Shown: piece by piece, positions 1 through 7,078 of the stretch
Position numbering within the stretch: the first letter of the stretch is position 1
Layout: each line of letters starts with the position of its first letter
DNA from: Actinomycetota bacterium
GTDB taxonomy: Bacteria; Actinomycetota; Acidimicrobiia; Acidimicrobiales; JACDEA01
Length of the DNA: 10,833 nt
Assembly (NCBI GenBank): GCA_013816725.1
Contig: JACDEA010000039.1
Location: 1-10,833 of the forward strand
Direction: 5' to 3'
Made by a program: the position numbers and the translations under genes
The notes under the pieces: generated by a model
What the model was told of the DNA's origin: nothing
Databases searched by the model: none
Seen by the model: only the letters and a program-made list of their open reading frames with translations

Positions 1-1274
1 AGTACGTCGTCGCCTATCTCGCTACCGCCAAGGTCGGCGCCGTCACCGCCGGCGTCAACCCGCGCCTGGCCGACGCCGAGCGGTCCAAGATGCTGGCCGT
101 CGTCGAACCCAAGGTCGTCCTCGGCGCGGTCGACGACGTGGCCGCCCTCGAGAAGGACGGCGCCGGCCACGCACCGCCGCCGCTGGCGCCCGACGACGAC
201 CGTCCCGTCGCCATCGTGTTCACGTCGGGAACCACCGGCGTCCCCAAAGGCGCGGTGTTCACCAACCGCCAACTGCACGCCGTCGTCGAGATCGACACCG
301 GCGGCGCGTGGGGCGGCAAGCGGATCGAGCAGAGAAGCAAGTCGGTGGCCAGCACGTCACTGGCCCACGTGGGCTTCATGACCAAGCTGCCGTGGTACTT
401 GATGTCGGGCGGCGCCCGCTATCTCCTCGATCGCTGGGACGCCGACACGAACCTGCGGCTGGTAGCCGAGCACCGCATGACCAACGTCGGCGGCGTGCCC
501 ACGCAGGTGGCGCTGATGCTGCGCGCGCCGTCGTTCGCCGACTATGACCTGACCTGCGTGCAGTCGATCGTCCTGGGCGGCGGCCCCGCTCCCGTTCCGC
601 TGCAGCGCGAAGCCAGCGAGCGCTTCGGCGCGCCGGTGTCGGTGCGGTTCTCCTCCACCGAGACCGGCGGGTGCGGCACCGGCACGGCGCTCGACGACCC
701 CATCGGCGAGGAGTACGGCGTGGGCCGGCCCCGCGGCCCGGTGAAGGTCACGATCCGCGCCACCGACGCCACCAACGACGGCGGTGAGTTGCCGCAGGGT
801 GAGATCGGCGAGATCTGCGTGCGGTCGCCGTCGGTGATGGCCGGGTACCACGCCGACGCCGACGCCACCGCCGTGGTGTTCACCGACGACGGCGCCGTGC
901 GCACCGGCGACCTCGGCTACCTCGACGGCGAGGGCCGGCTGCACCTGGCCGGGCGTAGCAAGGAGATGTATGTGCGCGGCGGTTACAACGTGTACCCGGC
1001 CGAAGTCGAGGCCGTGCTGTTCGACCACCCGGCCCTTGCCGCGGTGGCGATCGTCGCCACCGCCGATCCGGTGATGGGTGAACGCGGCACTGCGGTTGTC
1101 GTCGTGCGCGAGGGGGCGGCGCCGCCGTCGCTGGCCGACCTTCGCGCCTACGCCGGCGGACGGGTGGCGTCCTACAAGCTGCCCGACGACGTGCGCGTCG
1201 TCGACGAGCTGCCGCTCACGCCGATGGACAAGCTCGACCGCCGCGCCGTGGCCCGGCTACTCGCCGAGGGCTGA
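1..1274 (+). CDS. Acyl-CoA synthetase (AMP-forming), 5' end outside window
   Basis: An adenylate-forming acid:CoA ligase, which activates a carboxylic acid to its acyl-AMP and then to the acyl-CoA in the cytoplasm. The frame is open from base 3 (first residues YVVAYLATAKVGAV), so the true start lies left of the window; about 423 residues are present, and against a usual length near 500 roughly 80-90 are missing. An internal ATG at base 90 is not the start, because the reading before it is family-like. In partial-protein numbering, the nucleotide-binding loop TSGTTGVPKG is at 74-83, the adenylate-binding motif RTGDLGY at 300-306, the hinge and CoA-binding stretch VRGGYNVYPAEVE at 324-336, and the C-terminal catalytic Lys of the PMDKLDRR motif is residue 410. 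The fold appears intact to the stop. The acid substrate cannot be told from sequence. It converges on a second synthetase with an 18-base coding overlap. Family confident, substrate unknown. Confidence 0.93.
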   Translation, partial: YVVAYLATAKVGAVTAGVNPRLADAERSKMLAVVEPKVVLGAVDDVAALEKDGAGHAPPPLAPDDDRPVAIVFTSGTTGVPKGAVFTNRQLHAVVEIDTGGAWGGKRIEQRSKSVASTSLAHVGFMTKLPWYLMSGGARYLLDRWDADTNLRLVAEHRMTNVGGVPTQVALMLRAPSFADYDLTCVQSIVLGGGPAPVPLQREASERFGAPVSVRFSSTETGGCGTGTALDDPIGEEYGVGRPRGPVKVTIRATDATNDGGELPQGEIGEICVRSPSVMAGYHADADATAVVFTDDGAVRTGDLGYLDGEGRLHLAGRSKEMYVRGGYNVYPAEVEAVLFDHPALAAVAIVATADPVMGERGTAVVVVREGAAPPSLADLRAYAGGRVASYKLPDDVRVVDELPLTPMDKLDRRAVARLLAEG

Positions 1275-2834
1275 GACGGCGAACTCCTTGGCCCACCGGT
1301 AGTCGGCCTTGCCGCTGGGCGATCGCACCATTTCGTCGACGATGGCGACGGCGCGCGGCACCTTGTATCCGGCGATCCGATCGCGGCAGAAAATCTGCAC
1401 GTCGTCGAGGGACAGCGTGGCGCCACCGCGCGGTTGGATCACCGCGGTGACCTTCTCGCCCCAGCGGGCGTCTGGCGTACCGACGACGACTGCGTCGAAC
1501 ACGTCGGGATGTCCCTTGAGCGCGGCTTCGACCTCCTCGGGGAAGATCTTCTCGCCGCCACTGTTGATGCTCACCGACCCACGCCCGAGCAAAACGACGG
1601 TGCCGGCGGCGTCGACCCGGGCCATGTCGCCGGGCAGGACCCAGCGCACGCCGTCAACCTCGGCGAAGGTCTTGGCCGTCTTCTCGGGGTCGTTGTAGTA
1701 GCCGAGCGGGATGTGACCCCGGCGAGCGAGACGCCCGATTTGTTCGGAGCCCGGCTCGATGGGCTTGAAGTCGTCGTCGAGCACCGCGGTCTGTTCGTTG
1801 ACCGAGAACATCGGCTTGTCCGACATTCCCGCCCGCGTGCCCTGCACGCCCGTCTCCGACGACCCGAAGCCGTCGACGATCATGGTCGTCGGCAGGAGCC
1901 GGCCGATCTGCTCCTTCATCGTGGGCGACAGGATCGCCCCGCCCGAGCCGATGACGATGAGCGAGGACGTGTCGTAGGTGCCCGGTTCGGCGGCGGCCAA
2001 CTCGTCGGCGAGGGGCCGGGCCATGGCGTCGCCCACGATCACCAGCATGTTGACCTTCTCCTGGCCTATCAGCGTGAGGATCTCGGACGGGTCGAAGCGC
2101 CCGTTGGCCGTGAACACAACCGTGCCGCCGCCGAAGAACAACGAGAACGCGGTCCAGTGCGCGCTGGCGTGCATGAGCGGCGGCGTGGCCAGCGCGGTGA
2201 GCCCGGGGTCGGGGATCCTCGACGGCAGCTCGTCGGGCGTCTTGATTGTGTTGCCCATCTGCATCGGGTCGCCGCCACCCATGGCGCCGAAGAAGATGTC
2301 CTCGTGCCGCCACATCACACCCTTGGGCATGCCGGTGGTGCCGCCGGTGTACACACAGTACAAATCGTCACCGGTCCGGCCGGAATCGTCGGGCCGCTGG
2401 GCCGACGCGGCGGCGAGCGCGGCCTCGTAGTCGCCGTCGGGACCGACCACCAGCGTGTGCCGCAGCTTCGGTCCGGCCGCCGCCCGAGCGCTGGTGGCGA
2501 ACTGCTCGTTGACGAGGAGAGCGACGAGGTCGGCGTCGTCGAACAAGTACTTCAGCTCGTTCTCGACGTAGCGATAGTTCACGTTGACGGGAACGGCGCG
2601 GAGCTTGAACGCGGCCAGCATCCCTTCGACGTACTCGGTGCCGTTGACGAGCTGGAGGCCCATGTGATCGCCGGGGCCGACACCCTGCGCGATGAGATGA
2701 TTGGCCAGGCGGTTGATCCGCTCGTCCAACTCGGCGTAGGTCAGACGGCGGTCGGCAGCGACCAGCGCATCGCGTTGGGCCACCGTGTCGACCACGACCT
2801 CGAAAAGGTTCGCCAGGTTGAGTCGCGCCGTCAT
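1257..2834 (-). CDS. FadD19-like acyl-CoA synthetase (AMP-forming)
   Basis: A 525-residue acid:CoA ligase of the adenylate-forming family. Visible motifs: P-loop YTGGTTGMPKG at 162-172 followed by VMWRHED, the GSSETG motif in mid-protein, PGD with adenylate-binding Asp403, LGRGSVSINSGGEK at 416-429 followed by FPEEVEAALKGHP, and the catalytic C-terminal Lys509 in SPSGKADYRW. From memory, long stretches (TGGTTG-PKGVMWRHED, SVSINSGGEK, GKPDYRWAKE) match Mycobacterium FadD19, which activates branched C-24 steroid side-chain acids; that substrate is only inferred here. The start is the ATG at 2834, giving MTARLNLANLFE, a normal family N-terminus; longer in-frame readings upstream run antisense through the neighbouring lipoprotein gene and are not credible. 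Shine-Dalgarno support is poor (AGG directly abuts the ATG). It is divergent from the Liv-type operon and convergent with the upstream ligase. Family assignment is strong, subfamily good. Confidence 0.94.
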   Translation of the reverse strand: MTARLNLANLFEVVVDTVAQRDALVAADRRLTYAELDERINRLANHLIAQGVGPGDHMGLQLVNGTEYVEGMLAAFKLRAVPVNVNYRYVENELKYLFDDADLVALLVNEQFATSARAAAGPKLRHTLVVGPDGDYEAALAAASAQRPDDSGRTGDDLYCVYTGGTTGMPKGVMWRHEDIFFGAMGGGDPMQMGNTIKTPDELPSRIPDPGLTALATPPLMHASAHWTAFSLFFGGGTVVFTANGRFDPSEILTLIGQEKVNMLVIVGDAMARPLADELAAAEPGTYDTSSLIVIGSGGAILSPTMKEQIGRLLPTTMIVDGFGSSETGVQGTRAGMSDKPMFSVNEQTAVLDDDFKPIEPGSEQIGRLARRGHIPLGYYNDPEKTAKTFAEVDGVRWVLPGDMARVDAAGTVVLLGRGSVSINSGGEKIFPEEVEAALKGHPDVFDAVVVGTPDARWGEKVTAVIQPRGGATLSLDDVQIFCRDRIAGYKVPRAVAIVDEMVRSPSGKADYRWAKEFAVSALGE

Positions 2835-2912
2835 CCTGGAGCAATGACTAGCGGAAACCGGTCGTGATTGCGTCCGGAACGGGCGCGAGGGCGCGACGGC
2901 AAACGCGGGAAG

Positions 2913-2918
2913 TAGGTT
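2913..2918 (+). promoter_or_regulatory. Candidate -10 element for the Liv-type operon
   Basis: TAGGTT fits the actinobacterial TANNNT consensus and ends six bases before the ATG at 2925. This is the spacing expected if transcription begins at or next to the start codon (a leaderless mRNA). No good -35 is visible 16-18 bases upstream. The alternative is a normal leader using GGGAAG (2907-2912) or AGG (2914-2916) as ribosome-binding site, with the promoter further left in the 90-base divergent spacer 2835-2924. I found no convincing operator palindrome in that spacer. Confidence 0.3.
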
Positions 2919-2924
2919 GACGCG

Positions 2925-4388
2925 ATGGCTACAAGGCGCTGGGTTGTAGTCGGGTTGGCCTGCGTACTGACCGCCACCGCGTGCGGCGCCCGGGTCGACC
3001 CGTTGCTCGAGGGTGCAGGGCAGAACGTCGGTCCCGGCGCCCAGAGTCCCACGGGCGAAGAGACGGCGACGACGCTCGGCGCCGAGGCCGCGGGCGGCGA
3101 GGCTGGTCCGGCGGTCGCCGGCGGTGGTGCCAAGACGGCGACCACCATCAAAGCGGCAAACACCGGCGGCGGCGCGGCCGGGGCGGCCTTCAACTACAGC
3201 GCGGCGGCCGAGGCCGCCGCTTGCCCCGGCGCGTCGGGTAACACTGCGTCCGACGTGGGGATCACGCCCACCGAGATCCGGGTCGGCAACGTCACCGGGC
3301 TGAGCGGCGTCATCACCAACAGCTTCAATCAAGCACCCGAAGCCGTGCAGGCGCTGTTCGACGACGTCAACGCCCACGGCGGCATCTGCGGTCGCAAGCT
3401 GAAGCTCATCGTGCAAGACGACGGCGAGGACGCGGCGCGCAACGAGGCCGACCACAAAGACCTGGCGCCGAAGGTGTTCGCCTTCGTCGGCTCGACATCG
3501 AACGCCGACAGCGCCGGGGTGCGGGCCATGGAGGAGAAGAAGGTTCCCGACATCGGCTTCGCCATCAACGAGAACCGCGGCCAGTCGACCAACTTCTGGT
3601 CGGCGGCCGGGAGCACGCTCTACAAGCAGAACGGCAAGTACATGGCGTACAACACGCTGGAGAACGGGCTGCGAGACAACAACTCTTTCCCGAAGCGCAT
3701 CGCCGCGCTTGCCTACAGCATCCCGATCAGCTCCGACGCGGCCAAGCAGTTCATGTACCGGTTCAAGCAGGCAGGCATCGAGGAGTGCTTCACCGACTAC
3801 AGCATCACGCCCGGCGCCAACTACTCGCTGGACTCCCAGGTGCTCCAGATGAAGAAAAAGAACTGCGACGCGGTGTTCACGACGATGGACCTCTCGGGTA
3901 ACGACAAGCTGCTCCAGTCCGAGCGGCGGCAGAACTTCCACCCGCTCAGCATGGTGACGTTCGCCAGCTACACCCCCGATCAGATCGCGGTCAGTGGTGC
4001 GGCTGCGGAGGGCCTCCAGACCACCATCAACTGGATCCCGTTCAGCGAGTCGCACCCCGTGTTGCAGATCTACATCAACCAGCTCAAGACGTACCAACCG
4101 GGCAAGCGCCCCAGCTCGTTCGGCGTGCTGGCCTGGGCCGGCGCCCAGATGTTCGTGCAGGGCTTGATCAAAGCGGGCCGCAACCCGACGCGTGCCAGCC
4201 TCGTCAAGTTCTTCGAGTCCCTCAACGACTACGACACCGGCGGCATGTTCACGCCGGTCACGCCGCGCACGAGACGTCCTGTCGGTCCGTGCATCATCCA
4301 GGTCGAGGTCAAGGGGGGCAACTTCGTACGGAAGTGGCCGGCGAGCGGGTTCTACTGCAAGGCCAAGCTCGTGCCGTCGGAGCCGTAG
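2925..4388 (+). CDS. Branched-chain-amino-acid-type ABC transporter substrate-binding lipoprotein
   Basis: A 487-residue extracytoplasmic solute receptor of the type 1 periplasmic-binding-protein fold (Leu/Ile/Val and amide-binding family, Peripla_BP_6 type). The N-terminus MATRRWVVVGLACVLTATAC is a lipoprotein signal with Cys20 as lipidation site; the -3 residue is Ala where Leu is usual, so the lipobox is acceptable but not ideal. Residues about 24-98 are a Gly/Ala/Thr-rich, probably disordered tether. The folded part begins near residue 105 (GITPTEIRVGNVTGLSG) and shows the family's HGGICGRKLKLIVQDDG stretch (Cys155), then a FVGSTSNADSAG ligand-pocket-like segment. Two late cysteines (GPC and FYC) could form a disulfide. 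It opens the operon, with the permease start eight bases after its stop codon. In Actinobacteria such receptors can bind compounds other than amino acids, including aromatic and steroid-like acids, so the ligand is open. Confidence 0.92.
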   Translation: MATRRWVVVGLACVLTATACGARVDPLLEGAGQNVGPGAQSPTGEETATTLGAEAAGGEAGPAVAGGGAKTATTIKAANTGGGAAGAAFNYSAAAEAAACPGASGNTASDVGITPTEIRVGNVTGLSGVITNSFNQAPEAVQALFDDVNAHGGICGRKLKLIVQDDGEDAARNEADHKDLAPKVFAFVGSTSNADSAGVRAMEEKKVPDIGFAINENRGQSTNFWSAAGSTLYKQNGKYMAYNTLENGLRDNNSFPKRIAALAYSIPISSDAAKQFMYRFKQAGIEECFTDYSITPGANYSLDSQVLQMKKKNCDAVFTTMDLSGNDKLLQSERRQNFHPLSMVTFASYTPDQIAVSGAAAEGLQTTINWIPFSESHPVLQIYINQLKTYQPGKRPSSFGVLAWAGAQMFVQGLIKAGRNPTRASLVKFFESLNDYDTGGMFTPVTPRTRRPVGPCIIQVEVKGGNFVRKWPASGFYCKAKLVPSEP

Positions 4389-4393
4389 GAAGG
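4387..4393 (+). promoter_or_regulatory. Ribosome-binding site supporting the GTG start at 4396
   Basis: AGGAAGG lies within and just after the stop codon of the lipoprotein gene and only two bases before the GTG at 4396. The spacing is shorter than ideal. It nevertheless supports this start, since the protein family begins a few residues before the first membrane helix. Confidence 0.45.
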
Positions 4394-4395
4394 TC

Positions 4396-6324
4396 GTGGG
4401 CTTCTTCGGCGACATCTGGCCCCTCGCTGTCATCGGTCTGTTCAACGGCGCGATCTACGGGCTGGCGGCCATGGGCGTCGTCCTCACCTACAAGACGTCG
4501 GGCATCTTCAACTTCGCGTACGGCGCCGTGGCCATGTTCTGCGCCTTCACGTTCTGGCAACTTCGCGACGGGTGGGGGCTGAACCAGTGGGTGGCGCTGC
4601 CGATCCTCGTGCTCGTGGTGGCGCCGCTCATCGGGTTGATCCTCGAGCGCCTGTTCCGCCCGGTGGCGGCGCTGTCCGCTGAGATCCAGATCGTCATATC
4701 GCTCGGCGTCCTCGCGTTTCTCCAAGCACTGGCGCTGCTCATCTGGGGTGGCAGCCCGCGCGTACTCACGAGCATCTTCTCGACGACGGCCTTCGACTTC
4801 ACGTCGAAGCTGCGACTCAGCTACACCCAGGTGTTCACGTTGTTCGTGGCCGCCGCGCTGGGGGCGGGACTGTGGGCCCTGCTGCGCCACACGCGCCTCG
4901 GCGTGGCGACCCAAGCCGTCGTCGACAACCGCGACCTGGCCGAGCTGAACGGCATCAGCAGCGACACCGTGTCGCGGACCGCGTGGGTGATCTCCACCAT
5001 GTTCGCCGCCGTCGTCGGCGTGCTCCTCAGCGGCCAGTCCCGCCTCGACGTGTACTCGCTCGTCCTCGTGGTGATCTTCGCCTTTGCCCCCGCCGTCGTC
5101 GGGCGGCTCATCAGCCTCCCGTTGGCCTTCGCCGGCGCGCTGGCGTTGGGGGTCGGCCAGAGCATCGTGACGCACTGGGGGAGTTCCGGCACGCTGGCCA
5201 ACCTCTACGCCTCGGTCCCCTACCTCGCTCTCTTCGCGCTGCTCTTGTTGTACGGCAACCGGCTCAAGGAGTTGCGCGCCGCGTTCCAGCCCGTAACCAG
5301 TGCCCCGGCGGCACAGCCCGCGTCGCGCCGCAAGCTGCTGACGATGGGCACCGCGGGGCTCGGCTTGGCCGTGGTGTTGCCCGCGCTGGTGAACGAGGCC
5401 CGGTTGGGCAATGTGACGTCGGGCGTGGTGTTCGCATCCATCGCACTCACGCTCGTCGTCCTGACCGGGTGGACGGGGCAGATCTCGCTGGCGCAGTTCA
5501 CCTTCGTCGGGGTCGGCGCGTTCACCGTCGGCCACTTGGCGGCGACCGACGGCTCCGGGTTCTTCTGGGCCGCCGCGGTCGGCGCGCTCATCGCCATCCC
5601 CATCGGCTTGCTGGTGGGCCTCCCGTCACTGCGGCTCTCCGGCCTCTACCTGGCCCTGGCGACCATGGCGTTCGCGCTCACGGTCGACACGATGGTGTTC
5701 AGCCAGCGCCGTATCAGCGGCGGCACCACCGGCATGTCGATACCGAAGCCCCGCATCTTCGGGTTCTCGTTTGCGTCGACGACGCGCTTCTACTACCTGG
5801 CCGTCGCCGTCCTCGCCGTCTTTGCCGTCGGCGCGCTCGTGTTCCAGCGCGGACCGATCGGCCGCCGGCTCCAGATGATCCGCGACGCGCCGCTGGCCGC
5901 GTCCACCTTCGGCGTCAACCTCACCCTCACGAAGCTGGCGGTCTTCGCCCTGTCGGGCGCCGGCGCCGCGTTCGCCGGCGCCATGTTCGGTGCGCTGCGC
6001 GGCAGCGTGAGTCCCGGCGACTTCGGCTTCGGCGCCTCCCTCGGCCTTCTCTTGCTGGTCGTCCTCGGCGGTCGGGCCTTGGTCGGCGGCGCGCTCATCG
6101 CCGGCTTCGTCTACATGCTGCAAATCCTTCCCGGGTTGGCGCCCTACCTCCGGTACATCCAGCTGGGCATCGCGGTCGGCGTCGTCTACGTGGCGCAGTA
6201 CCCCGACGGGCCGCTCACGGTCGCGGCCGATCAGTCGCGGCGGTACGCCGACCTGCTCCGCTCGTTCCGTCAACTGGTCTCGCGTCCGGTGGAGTCCAAG
6301 GTCCCGGAGGCGACGAGTGGCTGA
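4396..6324 (+). CDS. Fused LivH-LivM-type ABC transporter permease
   Basis: A 642-residue inner-membrane permease carrying both halves of a branched-chain-type importer in one chain. Residues 1 to about 287 are LivH-like: the first helix begins LAVIGLFNGAIYGLAAMG, followed by YKTSGIFNFAYGA, and the cytoplasmic coupling segment RHTRLGVATQAVVDNRDLAELNGI. A charged linker (about 288-313) contains SRRKLL at 310-315. Residues from about 314 are LivM-like, with TGWTGQISLAQF at 357-368, RLSGLYLALATMAFAL, and the coupling segment GPIGRRLQMIRDAPLAASTFGVN. Each half has roughly eight hydrophobic segments. The usual Gly-rich GG-GS-PG loop is replaced by FAPAVVGRLISLPLAFAG in the LivH half and appears as LGGRALVGG in the LivM half. 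The GTG start at 4396 was chosen because it precedes the first helix and has an AGGAAGG upstream; in-frame readings further left overlap the lipoprotein gene. It overlaps livG by eight bases. Known fused Liv permeases make this a real fusion rather than an error. Confidence 0.9.
   Translation: MGFFGDIWPLAVIGLFNGAIYGLAAMGVVLTYKTSGIFNFAYGAVAMFCAFTFWQLRDGWGLNQWVALPILVLVVAPLIGLILERLFRPVAALSAEIQIVISLGVLAFLQALALLIWGGSPRVLTSIFSTTAFDFTSKLRLSYTQVFTLFVAAALGAGLWALLRHTRLGVATQAVVDNRDLAELNGISSDTVSRTAWVISTMFAAVVGVLLSGQSRLDVYSLVLVVIFAFAPAVVGRLISLPLAFAGALALGVGQSIVTHWGSSGTLANLYASVPYLALFALLLLYGNRLKELRAAFQPVTSAPAAQPASRRKLLTMGTAGLGLAVVLPALVNEARLGNVTSGVVFASIALTLVVLTGWTGQISLAQFTFVGVGAFTVGHLAATDGSGFFWAAAVGALIAIPIGLLVGLPSLRLSGLYLALATMAFALTVDTMVFSQRRISGGTTGMSIPKPRIFGFSFASTTRFYYLAVAVLAVFAVGALVFQRGPIGRRLQMIRDAPLAASTFGVNLTLTKLAVFALSGAGAAFAGAMFGALRGSVSPGDFGFGASLGLLLLVVLGGRALVGGALIAGFVYMLQILPGLAPYLRYIQLGIAVGVVYVAQYPDGPLTVAADQSRRYADLLRSFRQLVSRPVESKVPEATSG
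6306..6310 (+). promoter_or_regulatory. Ribosome-binding site of livG
   Basis: A perfect GGAGG lies six bases before the GTG at 6317, inside the 3' end of the permease gene. It fixes the livG start and is the strongest Shine-Dalgarno sequence in the operon. Confidence 0.7.
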
Positions 6325-7078
6325 CTCGTCGGCCGCGCCGCGCCTGCGAGCCCATGGTGTATCGGTGCACTTCGGCGGCCTGCGCGCGCTCGATGACGTC
6401 GGGCTCGAGGTTGGCGGCGACGACATCGCCGGCCTCATCGGCCCCAACGGCGCGGGCAAGACGACGTTGTTCAACGTGATCACCGGCGTGCAGGACCCCG
6501 ACGACGGAGCGGTGGAGCTGGACGGGGTCGACATCAGCCGTTGGTCACCGCATCGGCGGGGTCGGGCCGGCATCGCCCGCACGTTCCAGCGCCTGGCGCT
6601 GTTCACCGGCCTCACCGTGTACGACAACCTCCTCGGCACGTGGGAAGCGGCCACGCCGGGCGCCGTGCTGGGCCGCCAACGCCAGCGAGGACGCGAGCGG
6701 GTCGAGCACGTCCTCGAACAGCTCGACCTCACGACGATCGCCGGGCGACTCGCCGGCCAGCTGTCGACCGGCCTCGGGCGCATGGTCGAGCTGGGCCGCG
6801 CTCTGTGCGCCAACCCCCGGTTGCTGCTGCTCGACGAGCCCAGTGCCGGGCTCGACCCCGACGAGACGGCGCGGTTCAGCGCGATCCTGCGGGGCGTCGC
6901 CGGGACGGCCAACGACGGCCCCGCGGTGCTGCTGGTGGAGCACGACGTGGCGTTGGTCATGGACGTGTGCGATCACATCACCGTGCTCGACTTCGGGCAG
7001 CGCATCGCGCAGGGCTCGCCGAGCGAGATCCGCAGCCATCCCGCGGTGGTCGCCGCCTATCTGGGCCAGCCGACGTGA
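6317..7078 (+). CDS. livG: LivG-type ABC transporter ATP-binding protein
   Basis: A 253-residue cytoplasmic ATPase that drives the importer together with LivF. Walker A is GPNGAGKTT at 42-50, the Q-loop glutamine is Gln91 in ARTFQ, Walker B with catalytic Glu is LLLLDEPSAGLD (Asp173, Glu174), and the switch His is His209 in VEHD. The signature motif reads LSTGLGRMVELGRAL from residue 149, whereas textbook LivG has LSYGQQRRLEIARAL; I recall similar GT-R-VELGRAL variants in actinobacterial Liv ATPases, so this is probably a subfamily trait. The C-terminal end (RIAQGSPSEIRSHPAVVAAYLG) is typical of LivG. The GTG start has a GGAGG six bases upstream and overlaps the permease by eight bases. The stop shares bases with the GTG start of livF. 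All core motifs are intact, so it is expected to be active. Confidence 0.94.
   Translation: MADSSAAPRLRAHGVSVHFGGLRALDDVGLEVGGDDIAGLIGPNGAGKTTLFNVITGVQDPDDGAVELDGVDISRWSPHRRGRAGIARTFQRLALFTGLTVYDNLLGTWEAATPGAVLGRQRQRGRERVEHVLEQLDLTTIAGRLAGQLSTGLGRMVELGRALCANPRLLLLDEPSAGLDPDETARFSAILRGVAGTANDGPAVLLVEHDVALVMDVCDHITVLDFGQRIAQGSPSEIRSHPAVVAAYLGQPT

Noticed and set aside
90..1274. The ATG at base 90 as start of the first acyl-CoA synthetase
   Set aside because: Codons 3-89 in the same frame encode a normal ligase N-terminal region (AYLATAKVGAV, NPRLADAE), so the gene simply continues left of the window.
2835..2924. Short palindromes such as ACCGGT and TCCGGA as operator candidates
   Set aside because: Six-base GC-rich palindromes are expected by chance; no longer inverted repeat or AAC-GTT type KstR-like site was found.
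1257..4445. A minus-strand open frame of over 1000 codons covering the FadD19-like gene and the whole lipoprotein gene
   Set aside because: Only the part from 2834 down is family-like. The upstream extension is antisense to the well-supported lipoprotein gene and has the Arg/Gly/Asp/His-rich composition of a frame shadow in GC-rich DNA.
5323..5360. A separate LivM gene starting at or near residue 317 (ATG at 5344)
   Set aside because: The frame runs unbroken from the LivH half, no ribosome-binding site precedes this ATG, and the linker is in frame; a single fused protein is the simpler reading.
4309..5535. A 408-codon minus-strand frame opposite the permease
   Set aside because: Composition (repeated His/Glu/Arg/Gln) is that of an antisense shadow; no ribosome-binding site or recognisable motif.
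4872..6479. A 535-codon plus-strand frame inside the permease and livG
   Set aside because: It is very rich in Arg, Pro and His with no domain motifs; it is an out-of-frame shadow of the permease, whose own frame has clear helices and family motifs.
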